Shown piece after piece: positions 16,218 to 24,327 of a stretch of 64,000 nucleotides of DNA (within the stretch, counting starts at the first letter, position 1; the number at the start of each line of letters is the position of its first letter). The notes below the pieces were generated by a model that worked only from the letters and a program-made list of their open reading frames with translations, made no database searches and had not been told where the DNA came from. The stretch is from positions 2,604,902 through 2,668,901 of the forward strand of contig NZ_CP101508.1 in assembly GCF_024380015.1 (NCBI RefSeq), in the 5' to 3' direction. The stretch is from Photobacterium atrarenae (GTDB lineage Bacteria; Pseudomonadota; Gammaproteobacteria; Enterobacterales; Vibrionaceae). A program made the translations under genes and the position numbers.

Positions 16218-16244
16218 GTATCGGCACCCTTGAATTAAGATTTA
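16218..16244 (-). promoter_or_regulatory. sigma-28 (FliA)-type promoter for pomAB
   Basis: On the reverse strand TAAA, a 15-base spacer and GCCGATAC match the flagellar sigma factor consensus TAAA-N15-GCCGATAA at 11 of 12 fixed positions. It sits about 60 bases upstream of pomA in the correct orientation. Motor genes are late flagellar genes in related bacteria, which fits. Confidence 0.75.
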
Positions 16245-16276
16245 GCCCGGTTGTCGGCAAAATGCGAAAATAACTG

Positions 16277-16304
16277 TTGGCCCCACAGAATCCTGTGAGA
16301 TAAT
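16277..16304 (+). promoter_or_regulatory. candidate sigma-70 promoter for xseB-ispA-dxs
   Basis: TTGGCC (16277-16282), a 16-base spacer and GATAAT (16299-16304) give a plausible -35/-10 pair, with xseB starting about 59 bases further on. The spacer contains a CACAG/CTGTG dyad. Confidence 0.45.
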
Positions 16305-16362
16305 TTGACCCTAATACGTCTCTACGTTATTTTTCCTGCACTTAAATCACAGTGAACCGCGT

Positions 16363-16605
16363 ATGGCAGCTAAAAAACCTGAAAATATGGCGTTTGAAGC
16401 CGCACTGGACGAACTCGATAGCATTGTTAACGAACTGGAATCCGGCGACATTGCCCTTGAGGACGCATTAAAAAAATTTGAGCGTGGTATCGCGCTTGCA
16501 CGCAGCAGCCAGCAAAAGCTGACCCAGGCTGAGCAGCGTGTCGAAATTCTGCTCCAGGCAGACGACCAAGCCCCCCTGACTGAATTTGATGCAAACAATG
16601 AATAA
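16363..16605 (+). CDS. xseB: exodeoxyribonuclease VII small subunit
   Basis: This 80-residue protein is XseB, the small helical subunit of exonuclease VII, which degrades single-stranded DNA from both ends. It shows the family core ENMAFEAALDELDSIVNELESGDIALEDALKKFERGIAL and an acidic tail. Several small subunits bind each XseA large subunit. The large-subunit gene xseA lies at 47900 in this same window. The gene begins the xseB-ispA-dxs operon, and its end overlaps the ispA start region, so translation is coupled. Confidence 0.96.
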   Translation: MAAKKPENMAFEAALDELDSIVNELESGDIALEDALKKFERGIALARSSQQKLTQAEQRVEILLQADDQAPLTEFDANNE

Positions 16606-17500
16606 CACTTCATCCCTGTCATCCTCCCTGCAGTACTACCTCCAGCGGAATAACCAACAGCTGGCCCAGTGGCTGGCAACGCAGCCGTATGCCGACCATG
16701 CCCTGCTCCAGGCCATGAAACATGGGACGCTGCTGGGCGGCAAACGTGCCCGCCCTTACCTGACTTATGTCACCGGCCAGATGCTGGGAGCTGACTGTGA
16801 TGATTTGGACACCCCGGCCGCTGCGGTCGAGTGTATCCACGCCTATTCATTGATCCATGACGATCTGCCGGCGATGGATGATGATGAGCTGCGCCGCGGC
16901 CAGCCGACCTGCCATATTGCCTTTGACGAAGCCAGCGCTATTCTGGCCGGGGATGCCCTGCAGACCCTGGCGTTTGAAATCCTGGCAACCGGGCAGCTGA
17001 GCGAACAGGGCGACGCGTACCGGATCCGGATGGTCCGGGAGCTGGCCCAAGCATCCGGGGCTGCCGGCATGTGTCTCGGCCAGGCACTGGATCTGGCCGC
17101 CGAAGGCGGGCAAATCTCCCTGGCGCAGCTGGAAACGATCCACAAACATAAAACCGGCGCCCTGATCCGCTGTGCCATTCGCCTCGGCGCCCTGGCTGCC
17201 GGTGACAAAGGCGTCGCCGTCCTGCCGCAACTGGACCGCTACGCAGAAGCCGTGGGCCTGGCGTTCCAGGTTCAGGACGATATCCTTGATATCACCAGTG
17301 ATACCGATACCCTGGGCAAACCCCAGGGATCGGACGTCGCGCTGAATAAAAGTACCTATCCGGCTCTGCTCGGTCTGGAAGGTGCGCAGCAAAAAGCACA
17401 GCAACTTTACCAAGAAGCGCTACAAGCCTTGGCTGCAATACCCTACAATACAGACCAACTCGAAGTTTTCGCCCGATACGTCATCGAGCGCAATAACTAA
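16598..17500 (+). CDS. ispA: farnesyl diphosphate synthase
   Basis: This enzyme of about 300 residues condenses isopentenyl and dimethylallyl diphosphate to geranyl and then farnesyl diphosphate, for quinone and undecaprenol synthesis. The first aspartate-rich motif, DDLPAMDDD, lies at residues 88-96, followed by ELRRGQPTCH. The second is QVQDDILDITSDTDTLGK. The motif LLGGKRARPYLTY binds the diphosphate. The start is taken as ATG 16598, which overlaps the xseB stop; an ATG at 16589 is an equally possible in-frame alternative. No clear ribosome site separates them, so expression probably depends on coupling to xseB. dxs follows after 21 bases. Confidence 0.95.
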   Translation: MNNTSSLSSSLQYYLQRNNQQLAQWLATQPYADHALLQAMKHGTLLGGKRARPYLTYVTGQMLGADCDDLDTPAAAVECIHAYSLIHDDLPAMDDDELRRGQPTCHIAFDEASAILAGDALQTLAFEILATGQLSEQGDAYRIRMVRELAQASGAAGMCLGQALDLAAEGGQISLAQLETIHKHKTGALIRCAIRLGALAAGDKGVAVLPQLDRYAEAVGLAFQVQDDILDITSDTDTLGKPQGSDVALNKSTYPALLGLEGAQQKAQQLYQEALQALAAIPYNTDQLEVFARYVIERNN

Positions 17501-17521
17501 AATCAGTAAAAGCGCCAAATT

Positions 17522-19381
17522 ATGACACTGGATATTTCAAAATACCCGCATCTGGCTCTGGCCAACACTCCAGATGAACTCCGTCTGCTACCGGCCGACA
17601 GCCTGCCCGCTGTCTGTGACGAGCTGCGGACCTACTTACTGAACACCGTCAGTCGTAGTAGTGGTCACTTTGCTTCCGGCCTCGGCGCCGTTGAGCTGAC
17701 CGTGGCCCTGCACTATGTCTACAATACCCCGTTCGATCACCTGATCTGGGATGTCGGCCATCAGGCCTACCCGCATAAAATCCTGACCGGACGCCGTGAA
17801 GCCATGCCGACCATTCGCCAGAAAGACGGCATTCACCCGTTCCCGTGGCGGGAAGAAAGTGAATACGACGTCCTGTCCGTCGGCCACTCGTCGACCTCGA
17901 TCAGTGCCGGCCTCGGGATGGCGATTGCCGCCGAAAAAGAAGGCCTGGGGCGCAAAGTGGTCAGCGTGATCGGTGACGGTGCCATCACTGCCGGGATGGC
18001 GTTTGAAGCCATGAACCATGCCGGGGATGTCCACTCCGACATGCTGGTGATCCTCAACGATAACGAAATGTCGATTTCGGAAAACGTCGGCGCGCTGAAC
18101 AATCAGCTGGCGCGGGTGTTGTCCGGCAACCTCTATACCACCTTCCGCGAAGGCGGCAAGAAAGTCCTCTCCGGCGCGCCGCCGATCAAAGAGCTGGTCA
18201 AACGCGCGGAAGAGCACCTCAAAGGCATGGTCGTTCCCGGCACCATGTTCGAAGAGCTGGGCTTTAACTATATTGGCCCGATCGACGGCCATGATGTGGA
18301 GGAGCTGGTCAAAACGCTGAAGAACATGCGTAACCTCAAAGGGCCGCAGTTCCTGCATATCATGACCAAAAAAGGTAAAGGCTATGCCCCGGCAGAAGCC
18401 GATCCGATCAACTACCATGCCGTGCCGAAGTTCGATCTGACCCAGAACCCGATCCCGAAAGCCAAAAGCCAGCCGACCTTCTCCAATATCTTCGGCGACT
18501 GGCTGTGTGATATGGCGGCTGAAGACAGCAAGCTGATGGCGATCACCCCAGCGATGCGGGAAGGCTCCGGCATGGTGCGCTTCTCAAAAGCGTATCCGGA
18601 GCAATATTTTGATGTCGCGATTGCTGAGCAGCATGCCGTGACGCTGGCAACGGGCATGGCCATCGGCGGCTACCACCCGGTTGTGGCAATTTACTCGACC
18701 TTCCTGCAGCGCGGTTATGATCAGCTGATCCACGATGTCGCCATCATGGATCTGCCGGTAATGTTTGCCATTGACCGCGGCGGCCTGGTTGGTGCCGACG
18801 GACAAACCCACCAGGGCGCGTTTGATCTCAGCTATATGCGTTGTATCCCGAACCTGGTGATCATGGCGCCGAGCGATGAGAACGAGTGCCGCCAGATGCT
18901 CTACACCGGCCACATCCACCAGGGCCCGAGCGCCGTGCGCTACCCGCGCGGCAGCGGCACCGGGATCACCCCGACCCGCGAGATGACCGCGCTGGAAATC
19001 GGTAAAGGTGTCGTGCGCCGCGAGGGAGAAAAGATCGCGATCCTCAGCTTCGGTACCATGCTGAGCTATGCGCTGGAAGCGGCAGAAAACCTCAATGCAA
19101 CCGTAGCGGACATGCGTTTTGTCAAACCGCTGGATGAAGCCTTAGTCCGGGAGCTGGCTGCCAGCCATGATGTGCTGGTCACGGTCGAAGAGAATGCCAT
19201 CGCCGGTGGCGCCGGCAGCGGCATCAACGAGTTCCTGATGAAGCAGAAAATCCTCAAGCCGGTGCTCAACCTAGGCCTGCCGGATCGCTTCATAGAGCAA
19301 GGCACCCAGGCCGAACTCCATGCCCTGCTGGACATTGACGGCCCGGGCATCGAGAAACAAATCCGCGCTTATCTGGACTAA
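17522..19381 (+). CDS. dxs: 1-deoxy-D-xylulose-5-phosphate synthase
   Basis: This 619-residue thiamine diphosphate enzyme joins pyruvate and glyceraldehyde 3-phosphate, the first step of the methylerythritol phosphate route to isoprenoids. Key blocks are the N-terminal [26 protein letters not shown], the cofactor motif [18 protein letters not shown] with LNDNEMSIS, the catalytic [18 protein letters not shown], and the pyrimidine-domain [24 protein letters not shown]. The length is normal. It closes the xseB-ispA-dxs operon and is followed directly by a strong terminator. IspG, a later enzyme of the same pathway, is encoded at 57591-58706. Confidence 0.98.
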   Translation: MTLDISKYPHLALANTPDELRLLPADSLPAVCDELRTYLLNTVSRSSGHFASGLGAVELTVALHYVYNTPFDHLIWDVGHQAYPHKILTGRREAMPTIRQKDGIHPFPWREESEYDVLSVGHSSTSISAGLGMAIAAEKEGLGRKVVSVIGDGAITAGMAFEAMNHAGDVHSDMLVILNDNEMSISENVGALNNQLARVLSGNLYTTFREGGKKVLSGAPPIKELVKRAEEHLKGMVVPGTMFEELGFNYIGPIDGHDVEELVKTLKNMRNLKGPQFLHIMTKKGKGYAPAEADPINYHAVPKFDLTQNPIPKAKSQPTFSNIFGDWLCDMAAEDSKLMAITPAMREGSGMVRFSKAYPEQYFDVAIAEQHAVTLATGMAIGGYHPVVAIYSTFLQRGYDQLIHDVAIMDLPVMFAIDRGGLVGADGQTHQGAFDLSYMRCIPNLVIMAPSDENECRQMLYTGHIHQGPSAVRYPRGSGTGITPTREMTALEIGKGVVRREGEKIAILSFGTMLSYALEAAENLNATVADMRFVKPLDEALVRELAASHDVLVTVEENAIAGGAGSGINEFLMKQKILKPVLNLGLPDRFIEQGTQAELHALLDIDGPGIEKQIRAYLD

Positions 19382-19400
19382 ATCGGCCTCATGGTCTTCA

Positions 19401-19427
19401 AACGGCTCCCCTGCGGAGCCGTTTTCA
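19401..19427 (+). terminator. terminator downstream of dxs
   Basis: AACGGCTCC (19401-19409) and GGAGCCGTT (19415-19423) form a 9-bp stem with a five-base loop, followed by TTCATTT. It begins 19 bases after the dxs stop and separates it from the convergent gene ending at 19435. Confidence 0.85.
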
Positions 19428-19434
19428 TTTCAGC

Positions 19435-21519
19435 TCACGGAGACGACACGCGTTTAAGCACCGCCCCTTCATATCCCCCCAGTTCGAGATAGCGGATCGG
19501 CTCACTCAAACTACCATCATAGAACACCCGCTGGTATTCTCCCGGCAGCGATACCCGCAGCGGCTCGGCCAGCAAAAAACGCTGCTCATCATGCGCTTTC
19601 ACCGCCCGGTACACCACCAGCCCGTCACTGTAACGGCGCGCCATCACCCCTTCATCCGGTACCGCGCCAAGCCACCCCTTACGATAGAGCCAGAACCAGT
19701 TGGCCGGCATCAGCGACACTTCACCAAACTGTGTCGCCGTGGATTTCACTTGCTTATCGCCATTGACCCATTGCACCAGTTTGTAGCCACCGGGCGGAGA
19801 GATCGGCCGGCCGATATCAACCTTAAGCATCCCAGTCGGCTGATAAGCCCAGTTCTTCGGCACTCCCTCACGATGCCAGTTGCGCAGCGTGGTATTGCCG
19901 CTGCCATACAAGTAGGTCTGGTTCCAGCTGTGGTAGTAAGTCAGCCCCGGCAGATTAAAGAAGTAATACTGGGCCAGGCCGGTTTCAATATCCTGCTGCC
20001 ACGCCCGGACCGAAGCCGGGGCCAAATGGCTTCTCCCCCCCTTGACCGAGGCCATGATCAGGCTTTTATCCCCGGCTTTGCCCAGGGCGAATATATCCCA
20101 CCCCTGCTGCATCCGGGCCAGCCCCATCGCCGGGTGGAGATAGTGTTCGCGCAGCCAGAGATCAACCACAGCCCGCAGCTTGGCCGGCCAGACGGAATCA
20201 TGCCACAGGTTCAAGCGAGAGATATTCGCTGCCAGCCAGCCGGTACCGGTACGCTGTTTCACCAGTTGCAGGAAATCAGCCTGCTGCGCAGCATAGGTTG
20301 CAGCGGCTTCTGCGGTCCCTGCCCGCTGCGCAAGCTCAGCAATCAGGCCACCCTCGGTAACCTGAAACTGATTCTTACCCAGCAGTTTAGCCATATCGTC
20401 ATTATAGCCGCCACTCAACCCCTGGCGCTTCCAGTCAGCCTGATACCAGCCGGCTCTAAGCCGGTTCCAAACCGGGTCGGCAAAGTTGGTCCGGTACCAG
20501 CAGGCCCCTGGCCATAGATGCCCGGCCGGGATCAGGCGCGCCTGATGGCGAAACCGGGCGCTGGCATTCGGATTTACCCGGGCGGCGAACTCATCATCAT
20601 CAATGTAGCCATCCCGGTTGCGATCGTTTTGCCCGTCCCAACCCGGGATCATCAGGGATTGTTGTGCCCCTTGCGGTGTTCGCTGCAACCAAGGCTGAAA
20701 ACGGACGCTGTGGACCCGGGTTGCCGTCGGCCACTGCAGCCGGATCATCCAGGTTCGCAACCCCAGCTCCAGCCCGCGCTTACCACTGTTGAGTGCCCGG
20801 CCCTGCTCAACAGCCTGCACACTGCGCCAGTGCCCCGGCTGGTGCAGCCGCCCGCTCTGGATCAGCTGCTTTTGCGCCCCAATGTCGCTCTGCCAGGTGA
20901 TTTCAACCGGTGCCCAGTCACCGACATGCCCGGCATCGTCCGTCACCGCCCGGGCAACCTCCGGCGGCGAAAGCGCGGTAACTTGTACCCGGTCAAACGG
21001 ATAAGAAGCCATGGCGATCAGGGCATCACCGGGCTGAAGCGTCAGGGGCAGGCGGGCGGTTGAGAATTGCTGATCGCGAACCCGTAGTAGATGATAGGGC
21101 TGCCCTTCGAGCAGATAGTCCAGGCCACGGCTGAACTGCTTGACCGCCAGTACGGTATCTTCGGCAAAATGAAGGTAACCGTCTTCAATATCCAGATCCT
21201 GCCGGGCTGCTTCGGCGCTCAGCCAGGCCGACTGGTTACCGGGGCGGCAATTGAGCTTCTGGCTGTAGATGTACCCCATGGTGATGAGTTTCTGATTCAT
21301 CTCAGGGTCGTGCAGGCTGCCAAGCACCAAATCGGCATGGCGCCCTTCCCACTGCTTCACGGCATCAGCGGTATCAAAATAAGACGTCGCCTGGGGCTCA
21401 TCCCACCCGCCGGGCAATACCCAGGCGGTCCCCGTGGAAGGATAAACCTGTGCATAGACCTGACATGCAAACCAGGCCAACATACTCAGGGCACACCGCC
21501 ACCACAGATTCTGCATCAC
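19435..21519 (-). CDS. large secreted protein with EF-hand, possibly glycoside-hydrolase-like
   Basis: I cannot assign this 694-residue protein to a named function. The signal peptide (MMQNLWWRCALSMLAWFACQVYA) predicts export. Residues 299-310 form a perfect EF-hand loop with D, N, D, G, I and E at positions 1, 3, 5, 6, 8 and 12, after the run PGWDGQND. The C-terminal half is rich in Trp and Tyr (YRTNFADPVWNRLRAGWYQADW, PGLTYYHSWNQTYLYGSG). The N-terminal half has acidic motifs such as DLDIEDGYLHFAEDT. This composition suggests a carbohydrate-binding or glycosidase-type TIM barrel, as inference only. It stands alone, separated by terminators from dxs and pgpA. The start is ATG 21519 or the next codon. 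Confidence 0.75.
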   Translation of the reverse strand: MMQNLWWRCALSMLAWFACQVYAQVYPSTGTAWVLPGGWDEPQATSYFDTADAVKQWEGRHADLVLGSLHDPEMNQKLITMGYIYSQKLNCRPGNQSAWLSAEAARQDLDIEDGYLHFAEDTVLAVKQFSRGLDYLLEGQPYHLLRVRDQQFSTARLPLTLQPGDALIAMASYPFDRVQVTALSPPEVARAVTDDAGHVGDWAPVEITWQSDIGAQKQLIQSGRLHQPGHWRSVQAVEQGRALNSGKRGLELGLRTWMIRLQWPTATRVHSVRFQPWLQRTPQGAQQSLMIPGWDGQNDRNRDGYIDDDEFAARVNPNASARFRHQARLIPAGHLWPGACWYRTNFADPVWNRLRAGWYQADWKRQGLSGGYNDDMAKLLGKNQFQVTEGGLIAELAQRAGTAEAAATYAAQQADFLQLVKQRTGTGWLAANISRLNLWHDSVWPAKLRAVVDLWLREHYLHPAMGLARMQQGWDIFALGKAGDKSLIMASVKGGRSHLAPASVRAWQQDIETGLAQYYFFNLPGLTYYHSWNQTYLYGSGNTTLRNWHREGVPKNWAYQPTGMLKVDIGRPISPPGGYKLVQWVNGDKQVKSTATQFGEVSLMPANWFWLYRKGWLGAVPDEGVMARRYSDGLVVYRAVKAHDEQRFLLAEPLRVSLPGEYQRVFYDGSLSEPIRYLELGGYEGAVLKRVSSP

Positions 21520-21604
21520 TCACCACTGTCTTCATCGGAAAACATACTTACAGCCTAGTCGATATGCAGCTAGTGAACTGATTTTTATTATTTTTCTTAA
21601 AAAT

Positions 21605-21632
21605 AAAACACCGCGCAACAGCGCGGTGTTTT
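21605..21632 (-). terminator. terminator of the rib-nus-thiL-pgpA unit
   Basis: AAAACACCGCGC (21605-21616) and GCGCGGTGTTTT (21621-21632) pair perfectly over 12 bp around an AACA-type tetraloop. The reverse strand continues ATTTTTAAG. It begins 20 bases past the pgpA stop, so it ends that leftward transcript. Confidence 0.9.
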
Positions 21633-21651
21633 AAGCATGACAATCCGGTAA

Positions 21652-22137
21652 CTACCAGCCCAGCCAGTAGCCAAGCCCCCACAGGCTGATCATCGCCATG
21701 ACGCCAGCCAGAATGTCATCGGCCATGATCCCGAACCCGCCGTGGACATGTTTATCCAGCCAGCTGATCGGCCAGGGCTTGACCATGTCAAAAAAGCGGA
21801 ACAGGACAAAGCCGGCCAACAGCCACTGCCAACTCACCACGGGTGCCACGGCCATAGTGATCCAAAAACCGACAAATTCATCCCACACGATGCTGCCGTG
21901 ATCGTGCACGCCCATATCATCGGACGTTTTCTGGCAAATGGTGATCCCCAGTAAAGCAGCACTCAGCACCAGCACTAAATAAACGGAAAACGGCAACTCG
22001 GCCAGCAGCAGGTAAAACGGCACCGCTGCCAGGGTGCCCATGGTACCGGGAATCACCGGGGACAGGCCACTGCCAAAGCCGGTAGCCAGCAAGTGCCAGG
22101 GGTTTTTCAGGTTTATTTTTTCTTTTGGGTTTGCCAC
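21652..22137 (-). CDS. pgpA: phosphatidylglycerophosphatase A
   Basis: This 161-residue inner-membrane protein is PgpA, which removes phosphate from phosphatidylglycerophosphate to make phosphatidylglycerol. The family signature is clear: NPWHLLATGFGSGLSPVIPGTMGTLAAVP near the N-terminus, HDHGSIVWDEFVGFWI with the conserved acidic residues, and RFFDMVKPWPISWLD with GIMADDILAGV further on. Three or four membrane helices are visible. It follows thiL by 3 bases, matching the nusB-thiL-pgpA order of enterobacteria and vibrios, and is the last gene of the unit. Confidence 0.96.
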   Translation of the reverse strand: MANPKEKINLKNPWHLLATGFGSGLSPVIPGTMGTLAAVPFYLLLAELPFSVYLVLVLSAALLGITICQKTSDDMGVHDHGSIVWDEFVGFWITMAVAPVVSWQWLLAGFVLFRFFDMVKPWPISWLDKHVHGGFGIMADDILAGVMAMISLWGLGYWLGW

Positions 22138-22140
22138 GTG

Positions 22141-23115
22141 TTACTCCGAAAAATGGTCATAGCCATGAAGCCGCCAGTCCAGCGCCGTGTCGCCACGCAT
22201 CAGGGTGATCCCCTGACCGGCTCTCAACTGACCAATGCAGGTTGCCTTGACCCCGCTATAAGCCAGGGCCGTGTCGATCGCCCCGCGGTTTTGCTCCGGC
22301 ACGGTAAAGCACAGTTCGTACTCTTCCCCGCTGCTCAACGCCAGCTGCAACGCGCGATCCGTGTCCGGCTCAAACTGCTGTAATTCAGCTGACAGCGGCA
22401 GCGTGTCAACATCAATCACCGCCGCCAGAGCGGAGCGCTCCAGAATGTGGCCGAGATCAGCCACCAGGCCGTCGGAGATATCCAGTGCGGCCGTCGCTAT
22501 CCCGCGCAGCGCCTGTCCGGCCAGGATCCGCGGTTGCGGCAGGTAGTGGCGCTCCAGCAGACACTCGCGAAGTTCGGGATCGTCAACCTGCTTGTCGCCC
22601 AGTACCAACGCCAGACCGGCGGCACTATCGCCCAGGTTCCCGGTGACATAGACCCAGTCGCCCGAGTTGGCACCGCTGCGGGTCAGCGCTTCGCCCTGCG
22701 GCACAAAGCCGTGGACCGTCATGGTGATACTGAGCGGGCCTTTGGTGGTGTCTCCCCCCACCAACTGAACATTGTAATATTCCGCCAGGGCAAAAAAACC
22801 CTGGCAGAAGCCTGACAGCCAGGCTTCATCCGGCTTGGGCATCGTCAGTGCCAGCGACACCCAAGCCGGGGTCGCCCCCATCGCCGCCAGATCGCTCAGA
22901 TTAGAGGCCAGGGCCTTATGGGCTACCTTGACCGGATCGGCCTCGGCCAGAAAATGAGTCCCCGCCACCAGGGTATCAGTACTCACGGCCAGTTGACTGC
23001 CTTCCGGCATTGCCAGCAGGGCGCAATCATCGCCAATCGGCAACACCACGTCGCGACGGCTGACCGCCTGATGCTCGAAATAGCGAGCAATGAGGTCAAA
23101 TTCGTTTTTAGCCAT
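22141..23115 (-). CDS. thiL: thiamine-monophosphate kinase
   Basis: This 324-residue enzyme phosphorylates thiamine monophosphate to the active cofactor thiamine diphosphate. It belongs to the PurM-like ATP-binding superfamily. Recognisable blocks are the opening GEFDLIARYF-type segment (NEFDLIARYFEH), IGDDCALL, STDTLVAGTHFL, LASNLSDLAAMGATPAWVSLAL, GGDTTKGPLSITMTVHGFVP and ALDISDGLVADLGHIL. The Asp residues of IGDD and of GGDTT bind metal and nucleotide in the family. The gene lies between nusB and pgpA. A hairpin with a T-run in the 64-base gap after nusB may reduce read-through into it. Confidence 0.97.
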   Translation of the reverse strand: MAKNEFDLIARYFEHQAVSRRDVVLPIGDDCALLAMPEGSQLAVSTDTLVAGTHFLAEADPVKVAHKALASNLSDLAAMGATPAWVSLALTMPKPDEAWLSGFCQGFFALAEYYNVQLVGGDTTKGPLSITMTVHGFVPQGEALTRSGANSGDWVYVTGNLGDSAAGLALVLGDKQVDDPELRECLLERHYLPQPRILAGQALRGIATAALDISDGLVADLGHILERSALAAVIDVDTLPLSAELQQFEPDTDRALQLALSSGEEYELCFTVPEQNRGAIDTALAYSGVKATCIGQLRAGQGITLMRGDTALDWRLHGYDHFSE

Positions 23116-23143
23116 ACTCTCTTCAGATCGAGGACAGAAAAAA

Positions 23144-23160
23144 GGCCAGCTTAGCTGGCC
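23144..23160 (-). terminator. internal terminator between nusB and thiL
   Basis: GGCCAGC (23144-23150) and GCTGGCC (23154-23160) form a 7-bp GC-rich stem with a TTA-type loop. On the transcribed reverse strand it is followed directly by TTTTTTT. It lies 20 bases past the nusB stop and 29 bases before thiL, so it may attenuate the distal genes. Confidence 0.75.
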
Positions 23161-23179
23161 CTCTGTCGTTGTGATTCGC

Positions 23180-23650
23180 TTACTTTTTATTGCGAAGTGT
23201 CGGTGCTGCTTTATCCAGCACGCCGTTCACAAACTTGTGGCTGTCTTCCGCGCCGAAGGCTTTTGCCAACTCGATCGCTTCGTTAATCACCACTTTATAA
23301 GGAACGTCGTCACGCTTAACCATTTCGTACATCGCCAGGCGAAGCAGTGCCAGTTCCATCTGATCCAGGTCTTGCAGCGGGCGCGACAGGTACGGGCGCA
23401 TTTTGCTGTCCAGCTCCTGATGATTCAGGACAACGCCGGTGAACAGATCACGGAAGTAGGCAACGTCTGTATGCGGAGCCGCCAACACCGGAGCATCGGC
23501 CTGGAACTCTTCTTCTTCAAACTTATCCCCGGACAGGAAATGTTGCTCGATATCGGCAACATTGCCTTTGGTAATTTGCCAAGAATAAATGGCTTGAACA
23601 GCAAACTGACGTGCGTTTCGACGTGCGGCTGGTTTCACAGTAACCCCCAT
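23180..23650 (-). CDS. nusB: transcription antitermination factor NusB
   Basis: This protein of up to 156 residues is NusB, which with NusE (S10) binds boxA RNA in antitermination of rRNA operons. It shows [37 protein letters not shown] and the C-terminal [33 protein letters not shown], all typical of the all-helical family. The ATG at 23650 overlaps the ribH stop by one base, so the two are translationally coupled. Pairing with ribH is the usual arrangement in gammaproteobacteria. Confidence 0.97.
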   Translation of the reverse strand: MGVTVKPAARRNARQFAVQAIYSWQITKGNVADIEQHFLSGDKFEEEEFQADAPVLAAPHTDVAYFRDLFTGVVLNHQELDSKMRPYLSRPLQDLDQMELALLRLAMYEMVKRDDVPYKVVINEAIELAKAFGAEDSHKFVNGVLDKAAPTLRNKK

Positions 23651-24120
23651 TAGGATTCGATTTGGGACAGGACATTGACCATTTCAAGCGCGCTTAGTGC
23701 AGCCTCTGCCCCTTTATTACCAGCCTTGGTACCGGCACGCTCAATGGCTTGTTCAATTGAATCTACAGTCAGAACACCGAATGCAACCGGAGTGTTGTAC
23801 TCCAGAGCAACCTGCGCCAGACCTTTGTTACACTCACCGGCAACATAATCAAAGTGCGGTGTACCGCCACGGATCACAGAACCCAGTGCAACAATCGCAT
23901 CGTAACGATCGCTCTTGGCAACCTGCTGTGCCACCAGTGGCAGCTCATAAGCACCCGGGCAACGAACAACGGTGATGTTGTCATCGCTGACCTGACCCTG
24001 ACGTTTCAGCGCATCAAGTGCGCCTTCCAACAGACTTTCGTTGATGAAGCTGTTGAAACGTGAAATTACGATAGCAACTTTTGCATTTGGTGCCGCAATG
24101 GCGCCTTCAATTACCTTCAT
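23650..24120 (-). CDS. ribH: 6,7-dimethyl-8-ribityllumazine synthase
   Basis: This 156-residue enzyme condenses the RibBA product dihydroxybutanone phosphate with the pyrimidine ribitylamine to form lumazine, the precursor of riboflavin. It forms icosahedral or pentameric shells in the family. Motifs are [55 protein letters not shown] (with the catalytic His) and [28 protein letters not shown]. coli calls the gene ribE; ribH is used here to avoid confusion with riboflavin synthase. A plausible own promoter lies just upstream in addition to read-through from ribBA. Confidence 0.97.
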   Translation of the reverse strand: MKVIEGAIAAPNAKVAIVISRFNSFINESLLEGALDALKRQGQVSDDNITVVRCPGAYELPLVAQQVAKSDRYDAIVALGSVIRGGTPHFDYVAGECNKGLAQVALEYNTPVAFGVLTVDSIEQAIERAGTKAGNKGAEAALSALEMVNVLSQIES

Positions 24121-24165
24121 GGGCCTTCCTGTGACTATGTCTTTTCCGGTTTGAGAAACCGCGGG

Positions 24166-24194
24166 AGTCTACCACACTTTATGGGTTATACCAA
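24166..24194 (-). promoter_or_regulatory. candidate sigma-70 promoter for ribH-nusB
   Basis: On the reverse strand TTGGTA (24194-24189), a 17-base spacer and TAGACT (24171-24166) form a good -35/-10 pair. The ribH start codon is 46 bases beyond the -10. This would let ribH and nusB be expressed apart from the upstream rib genes. Confidence 0.55.
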
Positions 24195-24205
24195 TTTAGT
24201 TGTGA

Positions 24206-24300
24206 GCCGCTCCCCACCCGGGGATCCGGCCTGCCTTGGCTTCTCAAACCAATGTTCATGATAAGTCGCTCACCACCGGCAAGGTTGCCCGAAGAGCGAC
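24206..24300 (-). promoter_or_regulatory. two hairpins between ribBA and ribH
   Basis: Just after the ribBA stop, GTCGCTC (24265-24271) pairs with GAGCGAC (24294-24300), with an inner GGCAA/TTGCC stem. Further on, GCCG (24206-24209) pairs with CGGC (24227-24230), with an inner CCCC/GGGG stem and ACCC loop. Neither has a T-run, so they are not classical terminators. They may mark a processing or attenuation site between the two halves of the riboflavin cluster. Confidence 0.4.
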
Positions 24301-24327
24301 ACAATAATGCTGTCAACGGCAGCTGAC

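Noticed and set aside
19591..20517. Long plus-strand frames opposite the EF-hand protein gene
   Set aside because: The reverse strand encodes a coherent exported protein with signal peptide and EF-hand, whereas the plus frames are Pro/Arg/His-rich shadows.
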